DNA of 8,260 bases from contig JAVVUQ010000070.1 in NCBI GenBank assembly GCA_036653075.1, forward strand, positions 1-8,260, written 5' to 3'. This DNA comes from JAVVUQ01 sp036653075 (GTDB lineage Bacteria; Bacillota; Clostridia; Christensenellales; CAG-314). Positions 1 through 6,300 of this stretch are shown piece after piece. A model generated the notes under the pieces. It saw nothing but the letters and a program-made list of their open reading frames with translations. It was not told where the DNA came from and did no database searches. Position numbers and translations under genes: made by a program. Positions within the stretch are counted from its first letter, which is position 1, and every line of letters begins with the position of its first letter.

Positions 1-43
1 ATATAAATAATTAGGCAAATGTTTGATTATTCATTACTTCCTT

Positions 44-70
44 AGGGAGCTACAATTTGTAGCTCCCTTT
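44..70 (+). terminator. Rho-independent terminator of an upstream gene outside the window
   Basis: An 11-bp perfect stem (44-54 pairing with 58-68, arm AGGGAGCTACA) encloses a 3-nt loop and is followed by TTTAAAAT. The stem is far richer in G+C than its surroundings. The T-tract is short, but it lies on the + strand side only, because on the minus strand the stem is followed by mixed sequence. It therefore most likely ends a + strand gene whose coding part lies before base 1. No coding sequence can be recognised in bases 1-43. Confidence 0.7.
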
Positions 71-144
71 AAAATAATTATATTAATATAATATTTATAG
101 CAGTGTTAATTGTAATAATATATTTTTCAGTAGTAAAAAACATT

Positions 145-172
145 TTGATTATTCTAAATTAAATGGTATAAT
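145..172 (+). promoter_or_regulatory. Sigma-A-type promoter of the DUF2871-like gene
   Basis: A -35 box TTGATT (145-150) and a perfect -10 box TATAAT (167-172) are separated by 16 bp. Transcription would start near 179, leaving a very short leader before the ribosome binding site AAGGAG (185-190) and the ATG at 195. The surrounding DNA is nearly pure A/T, which makes chance -10 boxes common. The correct spacing and the position just ahead of the gene support this one. Confidence 0.65.
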
Positions 173-194
173 TATAATATACATAAGGAGAAAT

Positions 195-632
195 ATGAAA
201 AAACTTTTTAAAACAGTATTAGCGTTTATTATTTTAGCGCTATTAATCGAAGTGGTAATTTTGATAACAACTAAAATGACTGGATGGAATAACTTTATTA
301 GCGGTAGACCATTTTTAGCAGCTGTACACGTCCATCTCTTTACGATAGGTGTTATATTTTTTTTAGTGCAAATGTTACTTGAAAAAGCCTTTAAAATAAC
401 TAAAGCTAAATTCTATAAGGCATTTTACATAGTATTTTTATGTGGATTCGGCTTGTTTATATCAACGCTACTATATAAAGGGTTTGCGCAAATTTTTAAA
501 TTTTCTGTCATTAACGCTATAACGCAATCTTTAGCAGCCATAGCGCATATTGCAATGTTTGTCGGATTGTTTCTATTCGCTCGTTGTTTATATTTGGCTG
601 CTGTTAAAAATAATGGAAATGATGAATTATAG
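195..632 (+). CDS. DUF2871-like four-helix membrane protein
   Basis: This 145-residue integral membrane protein has four predicted hydrophobic segments, at about residues 6-26, 42-62, 75-95 and 109-133, with short charged loops. The pattern AAVHVHLFTIGVIFFL followed by LLEKAF resembles the DUF2871 family as I remember it (about 140 residues, four helices, function unknown). Histidines H45 and H47 at the start of helix 2 and H118 inside helix 4 are unusual polar residues in a membrane setting and could bind a metal or heme, which is inference. The start is fixed by AAGGAG (185-190), four bases before the ATG, and by a promoter just upstream. The gene ends with TAG and is closed by the terminator at 787-831, so it appears to be monocistronic. 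The MarR regulator downstream might be a functional neighbour, but it has its own promoter. The family call is by eye, without a profile search. Confidence 0.75.
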   Translation: MKKLFKTVLAFIILALLIEVVILITTKMTGWNNFISGRPFLAAVHVHLFTIGVIFFLVQMLLEKAFKITKAKFYKAFYIVFLCGFGLFISTLLYKGFAQIFKFSVINAITQSLAAIAHIAMFVGLFLFARCLYLAAVKNNGNDEL

Positions 633-723
633 AAATATTTTGATTGTGAAAAAAACGTTAAATTATTTATTAAATAATATTATATAAAAATACGATATAA
701 TAGCAAAATAATTATAATTGCAA

Positions 724-752
724 TATTATTGTGGTTGTATGATACAATAATA
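724..752. repeat. 9-bp perfect inverted repeat in the intergenic region
   Basis: TATTATTGT (724-732) is the exact reverse complement of ACAATAATA (744-752), with 11 bases between. No T-run follows, so it is not a terminator. It could be a protein-binding site or an mRNA hairpin in the 3' untranslated part of the DUF2871-like transcript. The arms are almost all A/T, so chance occurrence is quite possible in this background. Confidence 0.35.
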
Positions 753-786
753 ACTTAATAAAATAATAATAATATTATAACTATTT

Positions 787-831
787 AAACAAATAACTTT
801 ATACATCGCTTTAAAGTTGTTTGTTTTTTTT
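787..831 (+). terminator. Strong Rho-independent terminator after the DUF2871-like gene
   Basis: A 15-bp stem (787-801 with 812-826) has only one G-U wobble (794 with 819) and a 10-nt loop. It runs directly into a T-tract (824-831, eight T). This is a textbook intrinsic terminator on the + strand. It ends transcription from the DUF2871-like gene, about 155 bases after its stop, and isolates the marR promoter from upstream reading. Confidence 0.88.
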
Positions 832-900
832 ATTGCAAAAATTTTGTTAAAAATTGGACTAATAAAACTAAAATTTTTTTAAAATATGTTGTTAAAATGA

Positions 901-929
901 TTGACTTTACTTTTTAATAGTGGTATATA
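901..929 (+). promoter_or_regulatory. Extended -10 promoter of the marR-like gene
   Basis: The -35 box TTGACT (901-906) is followed after 17 bp by TATATA (924-929), which is preceded by TG plus one base (921-923), the extended -10 signature. This is the best-formed promoter in the window. Transcription is predicted to start near 936, exactly where the palindromic repeats begin. An alternative -10, TATAAT at 928-933, overlaps it but would have a 21-bp spacer. Confidence 0.75.
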
Positions 930-935
930 TAATAC

Positions 936-970
936 ATTAGTATTGATAATACTGTTGGTGTGATACTAAT
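936..970. promoter_or_regulatory. Palindromic operator candidate at the marR transcription start
   Basis: Two nested inverted repeats lie immediately after the -10 box. AGTATT (939-944) and AATACT (948-953) form a compact 15-bp palindrome centred on base 946. ATTAGTAT (936-943) and ATACTAAT (963-970) form a wider 8-bp perfect repeat. The left half-site is shared, so AGTAT/ATACT occurs three times in 29 bases. MarR-family dimers bind palindromes of about 15-20 bp and commonly repress their own promoter. A protein bound here would block promoter clearance. The binding itself is inference, and the repeats are directly visible. Confidence 0.55.
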
Positions 971-1054
971 ATAGTTTATGTGGAAAAAACAATATTATAA
1001 ATAACCAATTATTTTTCATATTAAATTATAATAGTTAAAATTTGTCATATCAAA

Positions 1055-1060
1055 AAAGGA
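1055..1060 (+). promoter_or_regulatory. Ribosome binding site that fixes the MarR start at ATG 1066
   Basis: AAAGGA at 1055-1060 lies five bases before the ATG at 1066, which is ideal spacing. It overlaps the other in-frame ATG (1060) and lies inside the reading frame opened by TTG at 1042. That TTG has no Shine-Dalgarno sequence upstream. The start at 1066 is therefore preferred. Confidence 0.75.
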
Positions 1061-1065
1061 TGAAA

Positions 1066-1560
1066 ATGGATCGAGAATTTTACAAAAAGTTGGATAATGT
1101 CATAGATACGGTGAGATTGCAGATTATTCAAACTTATATTCAAGCGTGTAAGAAGCAAGCGAGAGAAGCGGGAGATGTTCTGACTAATATGCCATTATCT
1201 GAAACACGATTGATATCCGTATTACATTTTAATGGAATACAGACTATGGCTGAATTAGGAAAGTTATCAATATTTTCTTATACAAATTTATCCAAGACAG
1301 TTAAAGGATTGGAAGAATCAGGGTATGTTAAGAGAAATGTATTGCCTGAAAATCGTAGATTTGTTCAAATTGATTTAACTGAAAAGGGACACGAGTTAAT
1401 AATGGCATATTTAGATGTTAGTTTAAATGGCGCAATTGAGTTATTGTCGAATAATTATAACGACGATGAATTAATAGAAATTGAAAGTCATTTTAAACGA
1501 TTGAATGAGCTATTTAATCGACTTGAAAAGAAAGGTGGTATGAAATTAATTACGAATTAA
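1066..1560 (+). CDS. MarR-family winged helix-turn-helix transcriptional regulator
   Basis: This 164-residue protein is of normal length for a MarR dimer. An N-terminal helix (about 5-30) and a C-terminal helical region (about 115-155) would make the dimer interface. The central winged helix has the helix-turn-helix MAELGKLSIFSYTNLSKTV with recognition helix at about 70-88, followed by GYVKRNVLPENRRFVQIDLT with the wing at about 94-108. The R-x-x-x-I-x-LT-x-KG signature after ENRR is diagnostic of the family. Members usually repress efflux, stress or catabolic genes and release DNA when a small ligand or oxidant binds. There is no cysteine in the protein, which argues against an OhrR-type thiol sensor. 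A promoter and a palindrome at the start site suggest autoregulation. Possible targets are the DUF2871-like gene before it and the lipoprotein-protease pair after it. An upstream TTG at 1042 would add eight residues but lacks a ribosome binding site. Confidence 0.9.
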   Translation: MDREFYKKLDNVIDTVRLQIIQTYIQACKKQAREAGDVLTNMPLSETRLISVLHFNGIQTMAELGKLSIFSYTNLSKTVKGLEESGYVKRNVLPENRRFVQIDLTEKGHELIMAYLDVSLNGAIELLSNNYNDDELIEIESHFKRLNELFNRLEKKGGMKLITN

Positions 1561-1566
1561 TTGTCG

Positions 1567-1604
1567 GCAAAGTTATAACTAAATAAGTTATTTGCTTTTT
1601 ATTT
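1567..1604 (+). terminator. Weak Rho-independent terminator after the marR-like gene
   Basis: ATAACT (1575-1580) pairs with AGTTAT (1586-1591) around a five-base loop. GCAA (1567-1570) pairs with TTGC (1592-1595) across a four-base bulge on the left arm. A run of five T follows (1596-1600), then ATTT. The stem is weak and bulged, so some readthrough into the lipoprotein-protease pair is plausible. Confidence 0.55.
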
Positions 1605-1608
1605 AACA

Positions 1609-1638
1609 TTGAAATTTATACATATAAAAAAGTAATTC
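1609..1638 (+). promoter_or_regulatory. Possible weak promoter of the lipoprotein-protease pair
   Basis: TTGAAA (1609-1614) and TAATTC (1633-1638) are separated by 18 bp, between the weak terminator and the lipoprotein gene. The -10 match is poor. The surrounding DNA is A/T-rich enough to give such matches by chance. It is listed because it is the best candidate in the 173-base gap. The alternative is readthrough from marR. Confidence 0.3.
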
Positions 1639-1721
1639 AAATAAAATAATAATCCAATAAATTAATTAAAATAGGGTGTTAAAATATGCAATATTTAATG
1701 CCTATGTGTAGATATTACACA

Positions 1722-1729
1722 AAAGGAGG
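1722..1729 (+). promoter_or_regulatory. Ribosome binding site that fixes the lipoprotein start at ATG 1734
   Basis: AAAGGAGG at 1722-1729 is a near-perfect Shine-Dalgarno sequence four bases before the ATG at 1734. The frame is open back to an ATG at 1686, but that start would place 16 mostly non-basic residues ahead of the signal peptide and has only a weak AGGGTG upstream. Confidence 0.85.
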
Positions 1730-1733
1730 TACA

Positions 1734-3302
1734 ATGAAAAAGAGATTAATAGTCACAATATTATTGTTGGCGCTATTAGTAGCAGCAGTTTCGTGTAACG
1801 ATATTAAGCCAATAGTGAAAATTGAGTTAACGAAAGGCGAATTTTCTCAATTGTATGAAGTTGGCGAAGAATTCGATGTTGGATTACTGACATTGGACAT
1901 TACGTTTGAAGGCGGAAAGCAAGCAAATGTAGTAGTTGAGCCGAGGTTCGTTACTGGGATGTCGACAGAAAAATGCGGCGAGTTTGAGTTGACCATAAGT
2001 TATGGCAGCAAAAAGGTTAAACTTGCGTATGAAGTTGTATTAAAAAAGCAACTTATTGTTACAGTAAAAAATGGTGATGATAAAACTCAATTTACGTACG
2101 CTTATGGTGAATCAATGCCGATGCCGAATGAACCAATTAAGGCAGAGGCGTATTATTTTAGCGAATGGGTTATTGAGGGCAAGGTTGTATCTTTTCCTTA
2201 CGTAGTAAAGTCAGATTTAACAATTGAAGCTGTATTTACTTACGATTTAGAGCGATACAAAGCTGAAAAAAAGGAAACGATTAAAGAGATTGAGTATGAA
2301 AAATTTAAACTATCGGATGCGATGAAGTTGCATAGCGCATATAATGCGTTAATTAATTTATTTGAAAGTAGCGCAGATGAGATAGAGATTAAAAAGGCTT
2401 GTGATGAATACGAAAAATTAAAGTCAAGCGTAAAGAATTTAATGGATTTATTGAATGAAAGAATTGAAAAGCTAAACAAAGAAGAATATTTTGATTGGCA
2501 ATGGCAAGATATTATTGAAATAAAAGGTGAAGCGTATGAAGCGTTGATGTCATATAATGGCGGAGCGCCTGATCGTAGAACTATATACAATCAAGCTATT
2601 GAAAGGATTGAATTAGTTTTGACAAAAGCTGAAGATATAGCGATAGGAAGTTACGAAAAAAGTAGAAAAATAAAAGAATTAGAGTATTATGTAATAGATT
2701 TGAATGAAAACAGATATTCGATTGAAAATTGGAAAACAATTAATACAATATTAGAAAATGGGCGTAATAGAATTAATGAAGCTGAAGGGACGAAGGCGAT
2801 AGGCAACGCGTATCAGGCAGTAATAAATGAATTAAGCGCAGTTGAGTTATTGACAGAAAACAAGTTACATTATATAGATCTATTAATAGGGTATAAAGAA
2901 GCGTTAAAAAGCAGTGATTATTTTGAAGCGGAGTGGAATGAAATAGCTATTATTTATAATGAAGCCGCATTAAATATTCGATTATTTGTATCGGGAGCGC
3001 CGTCGGTAGAAATGTTATACAAAAATGCGATAGCGGCGATTGATTTAGTAACGACAAAAGCAGAAGACAGAAAACTTGCAGAATATGAAAAGGTTGTAAA
3101 ATGTAAAGATTTGCAATTTAAAGTAGAAGAATTAAAAAAAGCTGCGGGAGATAAGGAAGCGTTAATTGCGCAGTTAAACAATGCGTTAATTGAATGGACT
3201 GCAAAAATAAATAAAGCTGATGGACGAGCAGCGGTAGCGAAAACTTACAGTGATGCCATAACGGCAATAACTGAAATTTATAATACATACATAGGAGGCT
3301 AA
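1734..3302 (+). CDS. Secreted lipoprotein with Ig-like, InlB-type and duplicated helical repeat domains
   Basis: This 522-residue protein starts with a classic lipoprotein signal: MKKR, a hydrophobic stretch, then AAVSC with the lipid-modified cysteine predicted at residue 21. It would be anchored to the outer face of the cell membrane. Residues 27-102 look like a bacterial Ig-like (Big_3-like) domain, with YEVGEEFDV, a beta-rich middle and a closing ISYGSKKVKL. Residues 104-168 resemble an InlB B-repeat/Listeria-Bacteroides unit (VTVKNG, GESMPMP, FSEWVIEG, LTIEAVF). From about 172 to the end it is helical and charged, with a 144-residue tandem duplication beginning at residues 252 and 396. 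No catalytic motif is visible. It ends one base before the protease gene and its last codons carry that gene's ribosome binding site, so the two are coupled. A binding, scaffold or adhesion role beside the protease is inference, and I do not recognise a named family for the whole protein. Confidence 0.88.
   Translation: MKKRLIVTILLLALLVAAVSCNDIKPIVKIELTKGEFSQLYEVGEEFDVGLLTLDITFEGGKQANVVVEPRFVTGMSTEKCGEFELTISYGSKKVKLAYEVVLKKQLIVTVKNGDDKTQFTYAYGESMPMPNEPIKAEAYYFSEWVIEGKVVSFPYVVKSDLTIEAVFTYDLERYKAEKKETIKEIEYEKFKLSDAMKLHSAYNALINLFESSADEIEIKKACDEYEKLKSSVKNLMDLLNERIEKLNKEEYFDWQWQDIIEIKGEAYEALMSYNGGAPDRRTIYNQAIERIELVLTKAEDIAIGSYEKSRKIKELEYYVIDLNENRYSIENWKTINTILENGRNRINEAEGTKAIGNAYQAVINELSAVELLTENKLHYIDLLIGYKEALKSSDYFEAEWNEIAIIYNEAALNIRLFVSGAPSVEMLYKNAIAAIDLVTTKAEDRKLAEYEKVVKCKDLQFKVEELKKAAGDKEALIAQLNNALIEWTAKINKADGRAAVAKTYSDAITAITEIYNTYIGG
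2487..3299 (+). repeat. Tandem 144-residue helical repeat inside the lipoprotein
   Basis: Two copies lie in direct order, residues 252-395 (2487-2918) and 396-522 (2919-3299). Landmarks recur at a constant offset of 144 residues: YF at 252 and 396, W at 257 and 401, GAP at 277 and 421, TKAED at 297 and 441, and YEK at 307 and 451. Near the end, RINEAEG and KINKADG match at an offset of 145. The region before residue 252 looks like a third, partial and more worn copy. The copies have drifted at DNA level, so the duplication is old. The helix pattern (AI-x-x-I spacing) resembles helical bundle repeats of Gram-positive surface proteins. Confidence 0.75.
3293..3298 (+). promoter_or_regulatory. 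Protease ribosome binding site inside the end of the lipoprotein gene
   Basis: AGGAGG (3293-3298) lies within the last codons of the lipoprotein gene (ATA GGA GGC TAA), five bases before the ATG at 3304. Only one base separates the upstream stop from this start. A ribosome finishing the lipoprotein would meet the protease start directly, which indicates translational coupling. Confidence 0.88.
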
Positions 3303-3303
3303 T

Positions 3304-6300
3304 ATGAAAAACAAAGTTTACATAGTTTCTGCATTAATGGCAATTATGTTATTGGTTTTAGCCATAACAGGACTTAATAATGCAAAAATGGATAGTATCA
3401 GTAATGTTGGTGATAATACATTATCGCAATCAACAAGTTTAGATTTTAGTAAAGTTGAAGGACAAAAATCTCTTTCAGAAATCTTAGAAAATTCAGATAC
3501 AAAAATTCCTGAAAACAAATTTTACAAAGCTGATGATATGGTATCGGTTACAGTAGTTACAGGTACAGATTCAGTAGTAGAAAGTTATTTTCAGAATGGA
3601 AAAGGCACATTAAGTGAATATGCGCAAAGCAGTGAAGGCAAAGCAATTGAAAATGCAATGAAGCAAGAACAAGCAAGCGTGCAAAACGCTATGCGTAACG
3701 CAAATATTATTTTCAATAATAAAAACGCTTTTACAACATTACTTAACGGTTTTTCGGCAGTAGTGAGATATGGTGATATAAAATTAGTTAAAGCGATAAA
3801 AGGCGTCGTAGGAGTGAGTGTATCACAAGTTTATTCAGTTCCAGCAACAACAACGGCAGCAGAAAAGCAAATGATGTTTGCTCAAACAGGGTTGCTTGAA
3901 AATAATTCTAAGTATAAAGGCGAAGGAATGGTAATCGCTATACTTGATACAGGACTGAGTTATCGTAATCCTGCATTTCAAACAATGCCAGAAAATGGCG
4001 CAATTACAGAAAATTACTTAGAACAAATAGTTCCTGCATTACAGATAAACAAAGGAAATAAAACATTTGCAGCATCTGAAGTGTATGTAAATGCAAAAGT
4101 TCCATACGGATTTGATTATGCAGATAATGATGCAAACGTTATTCCACACGAAGATTTTTCATATCGTTTACCATTTGATTTAACACACGGCACTCACGTT
4201 GCGGGTATAGCAGCGGGCGATAACGATGTGATTTCAGCAGCTGCGTGCAAAGCGCAAATTGCTTGTATGAAAGTTTTTAGTAGTTTAGACGGAAATTGTT
4301 ATACAGATTCTATTTTAGCAGCATTGAGCGACTCAGCTATGCTTGGAGTAGATGCAATCAATATGAGTTTAGGCAATGGTTGCGGTCCAGTCAAAGAACA
4401 CGATCCAGCTGCCGCTATTATAAATAACTGTTATGAATTAATTGAAAAATTAGGTATAAATATGTGTATAGCGTCTGGTAACGATACATATTCTACAAAT
4501 TGTACATATAACGATAATCCATATAGTAAAACTGAAGCGCCTGATAACGGAGTTGTAGGATCGCCTGCATCATACAGAGGTACTTTTTCAGTAGGTTCAA
4601 TTGATAATGGAATGAACATAGTTGCAAAAATTGATGGAATGAATATTAGCTTAAATAATGTTATGCGTGAAGATGAACATTATATCCAAAATCCGCAAAA
4701 CTTTTTAAAGCTATTAAATGGAGACAAAGGCGAATTTGATTATGAAATAGTTGGCGGCTCTGGAAAAGAAGAAGATTTTAAAGCGGTTGACGTAAAAGGT
4801 AAAATCGCAGTTGTCACACGTCAACGCCGTATTAGTTTTACTGAAATAGCAACAAATGCTCAAGCGAATGGAGCGATAGCATTGATTATATGTAATAACG
4901 AAGAAGGTCAATTAAACGCTTTAGTAGATACTGATTTACCAACCGCTACAACTGAAATGCAATACGGCGAAATATTGAAAGCATCAACAAACAAAAAAAT
5001 AAGTTTAGATAAAGATGAAATTCTTTATACAATATCAGAATTTTCTTCTATGGGAGCGTTAGATAATCTTGATATTGGAATTGATATCGTGGCTCCTGGT
5101 GGAAATATTTATTCCGCATTATTATATGAAATGTATGAGTATTGGATTCAACAGGGAAGGGAAGCATTGCTTTATAATTATATGAGCGGAACAAGTATGG
5201 CGTCACCAAATTTTGCATCGGCGTCAATGGTTGTTTCTCAAATGATTAAAGAAAAATATCCACAGTTATCAGGAGATGAAAGAACTGCATTGACATATCA
5301 GTACGTTATGAGTACTGCAAAAATTATAACTGATATAAACGGAGTACCAGTAACTCCAAGAGCGCAAGGCTCAGGCATAGTTGATATAAATGCAGCTTTA
5401 AGTACCGATGCGTACTTAACAGTAACAGGAAAAGATAGAACAAAACTAAATTTAGGTAGTGATGTAAATAAAGATGGTATATATACATTATCTTTCAACT
5501 TAGTCAATACAAGCGATAAGGCTTTATCATATGACGTAAAAGCAATAGCGATAACAGAAGTTGCAGAAAATGGATATATGATGAATAAAGCAAGATTGTT
5601 TGAAAATGCTACATTTACAGTAGACGCTAAAAATGCAAGTATAGATGGAAATGTAGTAACTGTTGAAGGCGGACAAAAAGCAAATATTAAAGTAGTAGTT
5701 ACTTTATCTACGGAAGATAAGCAATATATGGACGATAATTTTGCAAATGGTATATATGTTGAAGGTTATGCAGTTTTAACTTCAAATAGTGATGGCGTAG
5801 ACCTTTCAATTCCTTGGATTGCTTTTTATGGCGATTGGGATAAAGTACCAACATTAGAACCAACAGATATGGATCATAAAGAACCAATTAATGAAAGTAT
5901 GATTTTAGTTGGAAAAGTAATATTAATTCAAGATGTAATGGCAATGGCGCATAGATTAGGAATGTATCCTACATTTACTTTACCTGAAGGTTATGAAGCT
6001 CCGGAAGCGTCATATGACTATATTTCATTACGTAGCGATTCCGAATTACTTTATTTAGATTTAAATCTAATGCGAAATGTTCCACTTATTGAAGTTTCAG
6101 TAATTGATTCATTAACAGGTACAATTTATAGTTTTGATAAACTTTATGATATTAGAAAAGATTATTATTATAATGGATTTATACATTTTGAATCAAGAAT
6201 ATTGTTTAGCCAAATGTTTCCAATAAACGAAAATTTAAGATGGGCAAATAATCAAAGTGTTAATTTACAATTAAAAGTATATCGTAGCATTGAAGATGAC

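Larger units (their letters stand above)
633..1065 (+). other. Long AT-rich intergenic region between the DUF2871-like and marR genes
   Basis: This stretch of about 430 bases shows no credible coding region on either strand. It holds a 9-bp perfect inverted repeat (724-732 with 744-752), the strong terminator at 787-831, the promoter at 901-929, the palindromic element at 936-970 and the marR ribosome binding site. The rest is low-complexity A/T sequence. The predicted marR transcript has a long leader of about 130 nt (936-1065). Apart from the operator-like repeats at its start, I see no recognisable riboswitch in it. An 8-codon ATG frame (978-1004) lies in the leader but has no ribosome binding site. 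Confidence 0.7.

Noticed and set aside
77..92. 16-bp perfect palindrome made only of A and T before the DUF2871-like promoter
   Set aside because: In nearly pure A/T intergenic DNA such palindromes arise often by chance, and it does not resemble the palindromes at the marR promoter.
718..831. Possible small RNA starting after a TTGCAA/TACAAT pair and ending at the strong terminator
   Set aside because: The spacer between the boxes (724-742) is 19 bp, the boxes are poor, and the terminator is well explained as the end of the DUF2871-like transcript.
978..1004. 8-codon leader peptide before marR
   Set aside because: No ribosome binding site and no runs of regulatory codons. It is short enough to occur by chance.
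1042..1065. TTG start giving a MarR protein eight residues longer
   Set aside because: No Shine-Dalgarno sequence lies before it, whereas ATG 1066 has AAAGGA at ideal spacing.
1686..1733. ATG 1686 as the start of the lipoprotein
   Set aside because: It would place 16 residues before the signal peptide and has a weak ribosome binding site, while ATG 1734 has AAAGGAGG and gives a standard lipoprotein signal.
2240..3518. Minus-strand open frames at 2240-2590, 2954-3181 and 3318-3518
   Set aside because: They lie opposite well-supported coding sequence with clear domains, lack ribosome binding sites, and have Ser/Phe-rich composition typical of antisense reading of Lys/Glu-rich genes.
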